Shown here piece after piece: positions 18,163 through 26,489 of a DNA stretch of 64,000 nt. The position numbers were made by a program, and so were the translations under genes. This DNA comes from Streptomyces kaniharaensis (lineage in GTDB: Bacteria > Actinomycetota > Actinomycetes > Streptomycetales > Streptomycetaceae). Numbering within the stretch: position 1 is the stretch's first letter; each line of letters opens with the position of its first letter. A model generated the notes under the pieces. That model was given only the letters and a program-made list of their open reading frames with translations, was not told where the DNA came from and did no database searches. The DNA lies in assembly GCF_009569385.1 (NCBI RefSeq), contig NZ_WBOF01000001.1:2366001-2430000 (forward strand), written 5' to 3'.

Positions 18163-18860
18163 CAGCCCTCCTGCTCAGAGGTCGACGGAGCCGGAGCGGC
18201 AGGTGCGGCCGGTCGGGGCGCGGTCGCGGCGACGGTCCCGTTCGAGCCGACCGGCCGTCCGGCCCGCAGCTTGCCGGCCCGCGGCGCCGGCACCCGCCGC
18301 TTCGACCCGCGCGACAGCACGATCGCGCCGACCAGCGCCGCCAGCAGCAGCACGGACAGCGCCTCGAAGGGCAGCACCCAGGTGCGGAACAGGCTGGCCC
18401 CGGTGACGGCGGCCGAACCGCCGCCCGAGCCGAGGCCGATCCAGGAGGTCCGGAAGGCGTCGACGACCAGCGTCACCAGCGTCCCGGCGGAGGCCAGCGC
18501 CACCACGAGGGCGACCCAGCGGTTCCCGGAGTCGGCGTCCGGCGAGCGCCCGATCGGCGCCTTGGTGAGCATCAGCCCGAACAGGACCAGGACGACCACC
18601 GAGCCGAGGTAGATCAGCACCTGCACCCAGGCGATGAACTCGGCGGTGAGCAGCAGGAACTCGATCGCCAGCCCGCCGAGCGCGACCACCAGCCAGAGCG
18701 CGGCGTGCACCAGCTGCCGGGTGGTCACGGCGACGACGGCCGAGCCGAGCACGCCGATGCCGACCAGCAGGAAGACGATCTCCACCCCGGTCGGGGACAG
18801 GAACGAACGGGCGGCCGGCTCCAGCGAGCCGGTCGCCGCGAGCAGGGCGGCGCCACTCAT
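18162..18860 (-). CDS. nuoJ: NADH-quinone oxidoreductase-like subunit J
   Basis: A 232-residue membrane subunit with five helices. The conserved third helix is present ([20 protein letters not shown]), containing the pi-bulge region that controls the quinone-coupled conformational change. The N-terminus carries about 20 extra residues and the C-terminus a 45-residue basic, Pro/Ala-rich extension. The ATG overlaps the nuoI stop by four bases. Confidence 0.92.
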   Translation of the reverse strand: MSGAALLAATGSLEPAARSFLSPTGVEIVFLLVGIGVLGSAVVAVTTRQLVHAALWLVVALGGLAIEFLLLTAEFIAWVQVLIYLGSVVVLVLFGLMLTKAPIGRSPDADSGNRWVALVVALASAGTLVTLVVDAFRTSWIGLGSGGGSAAVTGASLFRTWVLPFEALSVLLLAALVGAIVLSRGSKRRVPAPRAGKLRAGRPVGSNGTVAATAPRPAAPAAPAPSTSEQEG

Positions 18861-19414
18861 TCGGCCCCACCCTTCTGCTCGGCAGCGGCCGCAGTGGCGG
18901 CCGCCAGCTTGTCCGCCGCCTTGCGCGCGGCGGCGATCTCCTTCGGCTCCTCGGCCGCCGGGTCCAGCGCCGGCGGCGCGGGGACGGTCCACATCCACTC
19001 GCGGAGCCGCTCCCGCTCATGGGTCAGCTCCAGGATGTCGGTCTCCGCGTACTCGAACTCCGGCGACCAGAACAGTGCGTCGAACGGGCAGACCTCGATG
19101 CAGATCCCGCAGTACATGCAGAGCGAGAAGTCGATCGCGAAGCGGTCCAGCACGTTGCGCGTGCGGGCGCGCGCGTTCGGGTCGGCGGCCGGCAGCGTCT
19201 CCTTGTGGGAGTCGATGTAGATGCACCAGTCCGGGCACTCGCGCGCGCAGAGCATGCACACCGTGCAGTTCTCCTCCAGCAGCGCGATCACGCCGCGCGA
19301 GCGCGGCGGCAGCACCGGCTGCACGTCGGGGTACTGCGCGGTGACGCTCTTCTTCGTCATCGTCCGCAGGGTCACGGCCAGGCCCTTGGCCAGACCGGTA
19401 CCGGGGAAACTCAT
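18857..19414 (-). CDS. nuoI: NADH-quinone oxidoreductase-like subunit I (two 4Fe-4S clusters)
   Basis: A 185-residue 8Fe-8S ferredoxin-like subunit. Two canonical cluster motifs are intact: [15 protein letters not shown] and [16 protein letters not shown], which ligate N6a and N6b. The C-terminal 40 residues are an Ala/Lys/Glu-rich helix unlike most NuoI proteins. The ATG overlaps the nuoH stop by four bases. In classic complex I these clusters receive electrons from NuoG and pass them to NuoB. Here no nuoG is encoded nearby, so the electron source must be supplied from elsewhere. Confidence 0.93.
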   Translation of the reverse strand: MSFPGTGLAKGLAVTLRTMTKKSVTAQYPDVQPVLPPRSRGVIALLEENCTVCMLCARECPDWCIYIDSHKETLPAADPNARARTRNVLDRFAIDFSLCMYCGICIEVCPFDALFWSPEFEYAETDILELTHERERLREWMWTVPAPPALDPAAEEPKEIAAARKAADKLAAATAAAAEQKGGAE

Positions 19415-20370
19415 GAGATCGCCACCTTGATGATGCCGGTGAGGGCCAGCTGGACGAGGGCGAGCGGAATCAGCACCGTCCACGCGAAGCGCATCAGCTG
19501 GTCCTCGCGCAGCCGCGGGTAGGTCACCCGCAGCCAGATCACGACGAAGGACAGCGCGAGGGTCTTCAGGATCGTCCAGAGCCAGCCGAGCTGGTCCGGC
19601 AGCGGGCCGTGCCAGCCGCCGAGGAAGAGCACGACGGTCAGCCCGGACACCACCAGGATGCCCACGTACTCGGAGAGCAGGAAGAACGCGAAGCGCAGGC
19701 CGGTGTACTCGGTGTACGCGCCGAAGATGATCTCCGAGTCGGCGATTGGCATGTCGAACGGCGGGCGCTGAAGCTCGGCCAGACCGGCCGTGAAGAACAC
19801 GAAGGCGCCGATGATCTGCCACGGCAGCCAGTACCACTGCCAGGCGTCCACGATCCCGGGCAGCGACAGCGTCCCGGCGGCCATCGCCACCGAGGCCGCG
19901 GCCAGCACCATCGGCAGCTCGTACGACATCAGCTGGGCGGCCGTGCGCAGACCGCCGAGCAGCGAGAACTTGTTCGCCGACGCCCAGCCGGCCATCAGCT
20001 TGCCGATCACGCCGACGCCCATCACGGCCAGCACGAAGAACAGGCCGGCGTCGATCGCCTGGCCGACGAAGCCGTCCGGTCCGATCGGGATCGCCAGCAG
20101 CACGAAAAGGTACGGCAGCAGCGACACGGCGGGCGCCAGCTGGAAGATCCGGCGGTCCGCCCCGGCGGGGACGATGTCCTCCTTCTGGGCGAACTTCACG
20201 CCGTCGGCGACGAGCTGCGCCCAGCCGTGGAAGCCGCCGGCGTACATCGGGCCGAGCCGGCCCTGCATGTGCGCCATGACCTTGTGCTCGGTCTGCCCGA
20301 TGACCAGCGGGAAGACGAGGAAGACGACGAGCGTGGCGACGCAGCGCAGCACCGTGTCGAGCAGGTTCAC
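19411..20370 (-). CDS. nuoH: NADH-quinone oxidoreductase-like subunit H
   Basis: A 319-residue subunit with eight helices that forms the quinone-binding chamber. Typical stretches are present: [60 protein letters not shown] and [16 protein letters not shown] [13 protein letters not shown]. The start is GTG at 20370, overlapping the nuoC stop by four bases (GTGA). NuoD, which normally contacts NuoH at the quinone site, is not encoded between nuoC and nuoH. Confidence 0.94.
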   Translation of the reverse strand: MNLLDTVLRCVATLVVFLVFPLVIGQTEHKVMAHMQGRLGPMYAGGFHGWAQLVADGVKFAQKEDIVPAGADRRIFQLAPAVSLLPYLFVLLAIPIGPDGFVGQAIDAGLFFVLAVMGVGVIGKLMAGWASANKFSLLGGLRTAAQLMSYELPMVLAAASVAMAAGTLSLPGIVDAWQWYWLPWQIIGAFVFFTAGLAELQRPPFDMPIADSEIIFGAYTEYTGLRFAFFLLSEYVGILVVSGLTVVLFLGGWHGPLPDQLGWLWTILKTLALSFVVIWLRVTYPRLREDQLMRFAWTVLIPLALVQLALTGIIKVAIS

Positions 20371-21437
20371 GCGCCGTCTCCGTCCTGGTCGGCCGGGGCG
20401 GCCGACGTGTCGTCCTTCCGGTCCTTCTTCTCGGCCGGCTCCTCGGCAGGCTCCTCGACGGGCTTCGCGGGCTCGTCGTGCGCCGGCACCGGGTTGTGCC
20501 AGGGCGCGTCGGAGGACTGGGTCCGCGCGGGCGCCGGGCGCACGGCCTTCGGCGCACCGGGCTCGGCAACAGCCGGCTCGGAAGCTACCGGCTCAGCAGC
20601 AGCCGGCTCGGCGGCCTGGCTGGCCGACCCCTCGGAGACCGACCGGGTCCGCCGAGGACGGTCCGCCCGCACCGGGGGCGTGTCACCGCCCGCGTCCGCG
20701 GCCGGCTCCGCCGCCTGGCTGGCCGACCCCTCGGAGACCGACCGCGTCCGCCGCGGACGGTCCGCCCGCACGGGCGCGCCCTCGGCTCCGGCGGCAGCGG
20801 CCGCCCGTGGCGTCCGCGCCGCCGCGCCCGCCGCCCGCGCACCGCGCGCGGGCCGTTCGGCGACCGGCGGCAGGGTGCCCTTGAGCGGCCCCCACTCGTT
20901 CGGGTCCGGCACGCCGGCCGGCTGCATCTTGCGACGGGCCGGCCCGTCGCCGTGGTCCGACTCGCCCGGCTCCTTGGCGCCCGGCCAGGCCTTGGCGACC
21001 CGGGCCGCGAGGACGAACTCCTTGCGCAGCGGGTGCCCCTCGAAGCCGTCGGGCAGCAGCAGGGTGGCCAGGTAGGGGTGCCCGGGGAAGTCGATGCCGA
21101 ACATCTCGTGGGTCTCGCGCTCGTGCCACGCGGCGCCGGCGTACACCGGCACGGCGGTCGGCAGCGCGGCCTTGTCCCGCGGCACGCGGGTGCGCAGCGC
21201 CAGGTGGCGCACCGAGTGCCCCTCGGCGGAGGCCAGGTGCGCGATCACGGAGAAGCCCTCGGCCAGCTCGTCGACGGCGCTCAGCCAGTCGAAGAAGCCG
21301 AGGCCCAGCACGTCACGGGCGTTGGTGAGCGCCTCGATCCAGTGCTCGGCGGGCACGTCGACGGTGATCAGCCCGTACGCCTCGGCGCCGGTCGCCCACT
21401 CCCCGACCGACGCCGCGTACTGCTCGGCCGTGGTCAC
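20367..21437 (-). CDS. nuoC: NADH-quinone oxidoreductase-like subunit C with long repetitive tail
   Basis: A 356-residue protein. The first 165 residues are a normal 30-kDa (NuoC) domain, with [32 protein letters not shown] and [16 protein letters not shown]. The remaining 190 residues are low-complexity and rich in Pro, Ala, Arg and Glu. They contain two near-identical copies of a 25-residue block with [18 protein letters not shown]. The start is GTG at 21437 ([10 protein letters not shown]), overlapping the nuoB stop by four bases. NuoC usually pairs with NuoD, or is fused to it, and no NuoD is present here. The tail is probably disordered and might serve as a tether or partner-binding segment, which is inference. 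Confidence 0.88.
   Translation of the reverse strand: MTTAEQYAASVGEWATGAEAYGLITVDVPAEHWIEALTNARDVLGLGFFDWLSAVDELAEGFSVIAHLASAEGHSVRHLALRTRVPRDKAALPTAVPVYAGAAWHERETHEMFGIDFPGHPYLATLLLPDGFEGHPLRKEFVLAARVAKAWPGAKEPGESDHGDGPARRKMQPAGVPDPNEWGPLKGTLPPVAERPARGARAAGAAARTPRAAAAAGAEGAPVRADRPRRTRSVSEGSASQAAEPAADAGGDTPPVRADRPRRTRSVSEGSASQAAEPAAAEPVASEPAVAEPGAPKAVRPAPARTQSSDAPWHNPVPAHDEPAKPVEEPAEEPAEKKDRKDDTSAAPADQDGDGA
20602..20775. repeat. Two direct repeats of about 75 bases inside nuoC
   Basis: The segments 20602-20676 and 20701-20775 differ at only a few positions and are spaced with a 99-base period (33 codons). They encode the duplicated block with [10 protein letters not shown] in the nuoC tail. 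The period keeps the reading frame, so copy number could vary by slippage or recombination without disrupting nuoH expression. Confidence 0.85.
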
Positions 21438-22072
21438 GAGGCTCCCCCTTCCGAGGAACGCGGCGCGGCCACCAGCGGGCGGCGCAGCGCCGCGGCGGGC
21501 GCGGTGTAGCGGCCGGGCAGCGACTCGGCGGCGATCTTCTCCTGGAGCTTGAGGATGCCCTGGAGCAGCGCCTCCGGCCGGGGCGGGCAGCCGGGCACGT
21601 AGACGTCGACCGGGATGATCTGGTCCACGCCCTTGGTCACCGAGTAGGAGTCCCAGTAGGGGCCGCCGGAGTTGGAGCAGGCGCCGAAGGAGATGACGTA
21701 CTTCGGCTCGGGCATCTGCTCGTAGAGGCGCTTGACGGCGGGCGCCATCTTGTCGGTCACCGTCCCCGAGACGATCATCAGATCGGCCTGCCGAGGGCCG
21801 GGGGCGAACGGAATGACACCCATCCGGATGAAGTCGTGCTTGGCCATGGACGCGGCGATGAACTCGATCGCGCAGCAGGCCAGCCCGAAGTTGAAGCACC
21901 AGAGGCTGTACCGCCGGCCCCAGTTGAGCACGACCTTGACCGGGTCCGGCGCGAGCCGGGCCAGCGGGCCGATGCCGCGCCGTTCGACGGCGCCGGGGCG
22001 CGCCGGGTCCGGGAGTCCCAGCGGAACCGGTCCGCCGGGGACGGCGTGCGAGTGGTTGTGCGTCACGTCCAT
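21434..22072 (-). CDS. nuoB: NADH-quinone oxidoreductase-like subunit B (N2 cluster)
   Basis: A 212-residue subunit. The four N2-cluster cysteines are present in [25 protein letters not shown] and [12 protein letters not shown]. The first 40 residues are a His/Pro-rich extension, and the C-terminal 30 residues are also additional. The ATG at 22072 overlaps the nuoA stop by ten bases. NuoB holds the last iron-sulfur cluster before quinone, so this reduced complex keeps the terminal electron-transfer step. Confidence 0.93.
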   Translation of the reverse strand: MDVTHNHSHAVPGGPVPLGLPDPARPGAVERRGIGPLARLAPDPVKVVLNWGRRYSLWCFNFGLACCAIEFIAASMAKHDFIRMGVIPFAPGPRQADLMIVSGTVTDKMAPAVKRLYEQMPEPKYVISFGACSNSGGPYWDSYSVTKGVDQIIPVDVYVPGCPPRPEALLQGILKLQEKIAAESLPGRYTAPAAALRRPLVAAPRSSEGGAS

Positions 22073-22479
22073 TCCAGAACGCCCTTCTTCCAGGCGTAGA
22101 GCAGCCCGACCGCGAGGAAGCCGATGAAGAGGAACATCTCGATCAGCGTCGCGGCGCCGTACCCGGCGGTGGCGAAGACCGTCGCCCACGGGAACAGGTA
22201 GATCGCGTCGACCGCGAAGATCACGTACAGGAAGGCGTACACGTAGTAGCGGATCTGGGTGTGCGCCCAGTCCTCCCCCACCGGGTCCACGCCGCACTCG
22301 TAGGTCAGGAGCTTCTCCGGCGAGTACACCACCGGGCGCAGCAGCCGGTTGGCGGTGAACGCCACGGCGACGAAGAGCACGCCGATGACGGCGAGCAGGC
22401 CCATCGCGGCGTACGCGTCGAAGTAGCCGCTGCCGACCGCCGGGTCGGCCGCGACGGCAGCCGCCTGCTGCCCCTCCAT
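22063..22479 (-). CDS. nuoA: NADH-quinone oxidoreductase-like subunit A
   Basis: A 138-residue membrane subunit with three helices. The family loop [18 protein letters not shown] is intact, as is the segment [20 protein letters not shown] with conserved acidic residues. The ATG at 22479 has GGAGG about six bases upstream. It is the first gene of the cluster, so the operon promoter should lie in 22480-22600. From memory, the gene set nuoA-B-C-H-I-J-K-L-M-N matches the second nuo cluster of S. coelicolor. Confidence 0.93.
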   Translation of the reverse strand: MEGQQAAAVAADPAVGSGYFDAYAAMGLLAVIGVLFVAVAFTANRLLRPVVYSPEKLLTYECGVDPVGEDWAHTQIRYYVYAFLYVIFAVDAIYLFPWATVFATAGYGAATLIEMFLFIGFLAVGLLYAWKKGVLEWT

Positions 22480-22778
22480 GCCTTCGCCTCCACATCGGCC
22501 GTGAACCGCCCCTCAAGGCAGTTGTACGGCGTTTCTTTACACGGTCATAACCAATGGCCAATGCGTGAGTCTAAGGGGACGGCTCGGCCTCCCCCGAACC
22601 CTGCTCGCTCCGCAAGACACCACGTGGACATCCGGGGGACGCGCCCGCGCCGCCGCCGCTGCTCGGGCGGGGTGGGGATAACCCCCGCCCGGGGAGATGT
22701 ATCACCCCCATGGCGCCGGCCGCTCCTGGTTCGGGAAGCTTGGGTCCCCAGCTCGACCCCGAGGGACGGTGGATCCAG
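22480..22778. promoter_or_regulatory. Divergent control region of the nuo cluster and a sensor kinase gene
   Basis: This 299-base region separates nuoA from the forward kinase gene and must contain both promoters. CGGGCGGGG at 22664-22672 is mirrored by CCCCGCCCG at 22683-22691, a 9-bp inverted repeat on the kinase side. CCAATG occurs twice in a row near 22553-22564 on the nuo side. No Rex-type TTGTGA-N6-TCACAA palindrome was found. Which sequences are functional cannot be told by eye. Confidence 0.4.
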
Positions 22779-24002
22779 ATGAAGCCTGGGCAACGGCATG
22801 CCGTGGCCGCCGGCAAGGAGCAGGACGCACGGACGGAGCGCGCCCCGCTGTACGGCGCCCGGATGTGGCGGCAGGCCGGGCACCTGCTGCTCAACCTGCC
22901 GCTCGGCATCGCACGGTTCGTCTACACCATCACGATGGTCTCGGTGGGCGTCTCGCTGGCGATCACCGTGGTCGGTCTGCCGCTGCTGGCCGCCGGGCTG
23001 GCCGGCTGCCGCCGGCTCGGGGCGATCGCCCGCGGCCGGGCCCGCTCCGCGTACGGCTCCAAGGTGCGCGAGCCGGAGCCGGTGCGCCGGCGCCGGCCCG
23101 GCTTCGCGGGGTACGCGATCGCCCATCTCACCGATGCGCTGAGCTGGCGTTCGGCGCTCTACAACGTGCTGCTGCTGCCGTGGGGCGTGCTGAGCTTCGT
23201 CGTCACCCTGCTCTGCACCGTGGCGCTCTGGCCGGCGCTGCCGTGGGTGGTCCGGTTCCTGGCCACGGTGGACCGGATGCTGGTCGAGGTGCTGCTCCAC
23301 CCGGGCGCCCTGTCCGAGCGCGTCCGCGAGCTGGAGGAGGACCGCGGCACCGTGGTCGACACCGCCGCCGCCGACCTGCGCCGGATCGAGCGCGACCTGC
23401 ACGACGGTGCCCAGGCCCGGTTGGTCGCCCTGGCGATGGACCTCGGCATGGCCAAGGAGCGGATCCGCGAGGTGGAGACCCCCGAGGACATGGCCGCCGC
23501 CGCCGCGATGGTCGACAGCGCGCACGGCGAGGTGAAGCTGGCTCTGCGGGAGCTGCGCGACCTGGCCCGCGGCATCCACCCGGCGGTGCTCACCGACCGC
23601 GGCCTCGACGCGGCCCTCTCCTCGGTGGCCGCGCGCTGCACCGTCCCCGGCGGGGTCAGGGTGAACGTCGACCTGCGCGGGCCGGACGGCACGGCCGAGC
23701 GCCCGGACTCGGCGGTCGAGGGCATCGCCTACTTCACGGTCAGCGAGCTGCTGACCAACGTCTCCAAGCACGCCGGCGCCCGGACGGCCTCGGTGGAGGT
23801 CTGGCGCTCCGACGACCAGCTGATGCTGCTGGTCCAGGACGACGGCAAGGGCGGCGCGGCCGCCTGCCCGGGCAGCGGCCTGGCCGGACTGGCCGAGCGG
23901 GTGCAGGCGGTGGACGGGATGTTCGTGGTGGAGAGCCCGGCGGGCGGCCCGACGACCGTCGCCGTCGAGCTGCCCTGGCGCACTCGCGCCGCCCGCCACT
24001 GA
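22779..24002 (+). CDS. Membrane two-component sensor histidine kinase (NarL-type class)
   Basis: A 407-residue kinase. The N-terminal half holds a sensor domain with two hydrophobic hairpins (around residues 30-70 and 125-165), like the DUF1707/sensor-domain kinases of actinomycetes. The HisKA_3 dimerisation segment follows: IERDLHDGAQARL, with phospho-acceptor His208. The HATPase domain has the N-box ELLTNVSKHAGA and a G-box SGLAGLAERV. The ATG at 22779 is chosen. An upstream ATG adds 23 residues, and M52 of that longer form is another option. The partner response regulator is not adjacent, so it is an orphan here. It is divergent from the nuo cluster, which hints at a link to respiration but proves nothing. 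Confidence 0.85.
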   Translation: MKPGQRHAVAAGKEQDARTERAPLYGARMWRQAGHLLLNLPLGIARFVYTITMVSVGVSLAITVVGLPLLAAGLAGCRRLGAIARGRARSAYGSKVREPEPVRRRRPGFAGYAIAHLTDALSWRSALYNVLLLPWGVLSFVVTLLCTVALWPALPWVVRFLATVDRMLVEVLLHPGALSERVRELEEDRGTVVDTAAADLRRIERDLHDGAQARLVALAMDLGMAKERIREVETPEDMAAAAAMVDSAHGEVKLALRELRDLARGIHPAVLTDRGLDAALSSVAARCTVPGGVRVNVDLRGPDGTAERPDSAVEGIAYFTVSELLTNVSKHAGARTASVEVWRSDDQLMLLVQDDGKGGAAACPGSGLAGLAERVQAVDGMFVVESPAGGPTTVAVELPWRTRAARH

Positions 24003-24064
24003 GCACCTGCACGCGGCACGGCCTCGCGCAGCACGACCGCAGACGGCACGACTGCACGCAGCAC

Positions 24065-24106
24065 GGCGCCGGGGCTTCGTCGAGGAGGTGACGAAGCCCC
24101 GGCGCC
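24065..24106. terminator. Perfect 17-bp bidirectional terminator
   Basis: Positions 24065-24081 and 24090-24106 are perfectly complementary around an eight-base loop. The hairpin lies between the converging sensor kinase and S1C protease genes. Confidence 0.88.
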
Positions 24107-24173
24107 GGTCCGGTACGGCGGCCGGACGCGGGACCCTTGCGCGGTGTGTGCGCTCCGGCGCGCCGTACCGGGG

Positions 24174-25364
24174 TCAGGGCGTCGTCGTCTCCAGCGTGCC
24201 GAGGGTGACGTCGGCGGTCTGGGACTTGCCGTCCCGCGTGTAGGTGACGGTGACCTTGGTCCCCGGGGTGAGCGAGGCGAGCGCGGTGGTGAGGGCGTTC
24301 AGCGTGTCGACCGGGATGTCGCCGATCCTGGTGATGACGTCCCCGGGCTGGAGCCCCGCCGAGGCGGCCGGTCCGCCGGGGCTGACCGCCACGATGACCG
24401 CACCGGTCGGCTGGAACTGCTGGTCGAAGGCGGTCCGGGCGGTGATGCCGAGCGCGGCCCGGCCGGAGTTGGTGACCTTGCCCTGCTTGATCAGCTGGTC
24501 GGCGATGTTGGTGATGGTGGACGCCGGGATGGCGAAGCCGATGCCGGGTGCGGCGGCGCCGTTGGACATCGGCTCGGTCGCCGCGAGGGTGTTGATGCCG
24601 ATCACCTGGCTGTCCAGGTTGACCAGCGCGCCGCCGCTGTTGCCCGGGTTGATCGCGGCCGAGGTCTGCACCATGTTGCCGATGGTGGCGCCCGGCGAAC
24701 CGGCGGTCCTGGGCTCGGTGACGGTCCGCCCGATGGCCGAGACGATGCCCTGGGTGACGCTGCCGGCGAGCCCGAGCGGGCTGCCCATGGCGAGCGTGAT
24801 CTGGCCGAGCTTGACCTTGCCCGAGTCGCCGAAGCTGGCGGGTCTGAGGCCGCCCGGCGGGCTGCCGAGCCTGATCACCGCGAGGTCGGAGTCGGGGTAG
24901 CTGGCGACCAGCGTGGCGTCCAGCGGCTTGGCGCTGTTGGCCAGCGTGACGATGAAGTTGGTCGCGGTGCCGACGACGTGGGCGTTGGTGACGATGTCGC
25001 CCTTGTCGTCGTAGACGATCCCTGAGCCGAGGCTCTCGCCGGTGGTGATCTGCACCACGGAGGGCAGCACGTCGGCGATCACCTTCTGGTAGGCGTCCTG
25101 GAGCTGGTTCCCGCCGCCCGGCTGGGAGGCCGGGGAGGAGGGCTTGGACGTGCCGGAGGAGGCCGCCGGGGAGCCCGGGGAGGAGGGCGAGGAGGACGAG
25201 GACGGGCTGCTGCTGCTGCACCCGGCCGGGGCGAGAGCGGCCAGCGCCAGGGCGGTCAGCGCGGCGACCGGGCCCGGGGCGTGCAGCCGTCCGTGGACGG
25301 CCTTCGGCCCGGTCGGCCGCGGACCGGCGGGGAGGGGGCTGTCGTGTTCCTTCGTTCGGCTCAC
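24174..25364 (-). CDS. Secreted S1C serine protease with PDZ domain (HtrA/DegP-like)
   Basis: A 396-residue trypsin-like protease. A basic N-terminus and hydrophobic stretch end in LAALAPAGC followed by a 45-residue Ser/Pro linker, which suggests a lipoprotein or an anchored protein with a spacer. The catalytic triad is visible: His in DIVTNAHVVG, Asp in YPDSDLAVIRL and Ser in INPGNSGGALVN. A single PDZ domain fills the last 90 residues (GGPAASAGLQPGDVITRIG). HtrA-type enzymes degrade or refold damaged envelope proteins. It is monocistronic and faces away from galE. The Ser-rich linker is probably glycosylated or flexible, which is inference. Confidence 0.9.
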   Translation of the reverse strand: MSRTKEHDSPLPAGPRPTGPKAVHGRLHAPGPVAALTALALAALAPAGCSSSSPSSSSSPSSPGSPAASSGTSKPSSPASQPGGGNQLQDAYQKVIADVLPSVVQITTGESLGSGIVYDDKGDIVTNAHVVGTATNFIVTLANSAKPLDATLVASYPDSDLAVIRLGSPPGGLRPASFGDSGKVKLGQITLAMGSPLGLAGSVTQGIVSAIGRTVTEPRTAGSPGATIGNMVQTSAAINPGNSGGALVNLDSQVIGINTLAATEPMSNGAAAPGIGFAIPASTITNIADQLIKQGKVTNSGRAALGITARTAFDQQFQPTGAVIVAVSPGGPAASAGLQPGDVITRIGDIPVDTLNALTTALASLTPGTKVTVTYTRDGKSQTADVTLGTLETTTP

Positions 25365-25496
25365 CGTGGCTGCCTCCGATTCGTCACAAGGCTGAGAGCG
25401 CAGAAGTCTTTGTCAGCATTTCACCGAGTTTGTCCGAATCGGCGGCTCGACTCGCCTGACCGCCCGGACCCGTGCGGAACGGCCTAGGATCGGGCC

Positions 25497-26483
25497 ATGA
25501 CCTGGTTGATCACTGGTGGTGCCGGATACATCGGCGGGCACGTGGTCCGTCAGCTGCTCGACGCCGGCGAACGCGTGGCCGTCCTGGACGACCTCAGCTC
25601 CGGCCACCCGAGCCGGCTGCCGGCCGGCGTCGCCCTGGTCAGGGGATCCACGCTGGACCGGGCCGTGGTGGCCGCCGCCATCCGCGAGCACGCGGTGACG
25701 GGCATACTGCACTTCGCCGCCAAGAAGCAGGTCGGCGAGTCGGTCGAGCAGCCGTTCCTGTACTACCGCGAGAACATGATCGGCCTGCAGACCGTGCTGG
25801 AGGCCGCCGCCGACGAAGGGGTCCGGCGCTTCCTGTTCTCGTCCTCCGCCGCCGTCTACGGCATGCCGGACGTCGACCTGGTCACCGAGACCACCCCGTG
25901 CGCGCCGATGAACCCGTACGGCGAGACCAAGCTGGCCGGCGAGTGGCTGGTCGCGGCGGCCGGGCGGGCGCACGGCATCTCGACCGCGTCGCTGCGGTAC
26001 TTCAACGTGGCCGGCGCCGGCGCGCCCGAGCTGGCCGACACCGGGGTCCACAACCTGGTCCCGATGGTCTTCGAGCGGCTCACGGCCGGCCGGGCGCCGC
26101 GGATCTTCGGCGCCGACTACCCGACCCCGGACGGCACCTGCGTCCGCGACTTCATCCACGTCGCCGACGTCGCGTCCGCCCACGTCGCGGCGGCCCGGCG
26201 GCTCGCCGAGGACCCGCCGGGCGAGACCGCGCTGGTGCTCAACATCGGCCGCGGCGAGGGCGTCAGCGTCCGCGAGATGCTGGCGCTGATCGGCGAGGTC
26301 ACCGGCCGCGACACCACCGCCGAGGTGACCCCGCGCCGCGCCGGCGACCCGGCCCGGGTGGTGGCCTCGGCCGACCTGATCCACCGCGAGCTGGGCTGGC
26401 ACGCCCGCCACGACGTCGCCGAGATGGTCGCCTCCGCGTGGGAGGGCTGGTGCCTGCGCCACCCGGAGGCCCGCCGGGCCTGA
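25497..26483 (+). CDS. galE: UDP-glucose 4-epimerase
   Basis: A 328-residue extended short-chain dehydrogenase. The NAD-binding motif GGAGYIGGH is at residues 7-15. The catalytic Ser lies in FSSSAAVYG, and Tyr141 and Lys145 form the YxxxK pair in NPYGETK. The downstream RYFNVAGA, DYPTPDGTCVRDFIHV and R-R-A-G-D-P (sugar-nucleotide binding) are typical of GalE. It interconverts UDP-glucose and UDP-galactose for the Leloir pathway and for glycan precursors. The ATG at 25497 gives the standard length. The gene stands alone and is convergent with the kinase gene, with only six bases between stops. Confidence 0.93.
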   Translation: MTWLITGGAGYIGGHVVRQLLDAGERVAVLDDLSSGHPSRLPAGVALVRGSTLDRAVVAAAIREHAVTGILHFAAKKQVGESVEQPFLYYRENMIGLQTVLEAAADEGVRRFLFSSSAAVYGMPDVDLVTETTPCAPMNPYGETKLAGEWLVAAAGRAHGISTASLRYFNVAGAGAPELADTGVHNLVPMVFERLTAGRAPRIFGADYPTPDGTCVRDFIHVADVASAHVAAARRLAEDPPGETALVLNIGRGEGVSVREMLALIGEVTGRDTTAEVTPRRAGDPARVVASADLIHRELGWHARHDVAEMVASAWEGWCLRHPEARRA

Positions 26484-26489
26484 CCCGTC

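Noticed and set aside
20367..20370. nuoD expected between nuoC and nuoH
   Set aside because: The two genes overlap by four bases, so there is no space for nuoD, and no NuoD signature was found elsewhere in the window.
22480..22600. Rex operator before nuoA
   Set aside because: No TTGTGA-N6-TCACAA palindrome. A TTGT and ACAC pair at the wrong spacing does not qualify.
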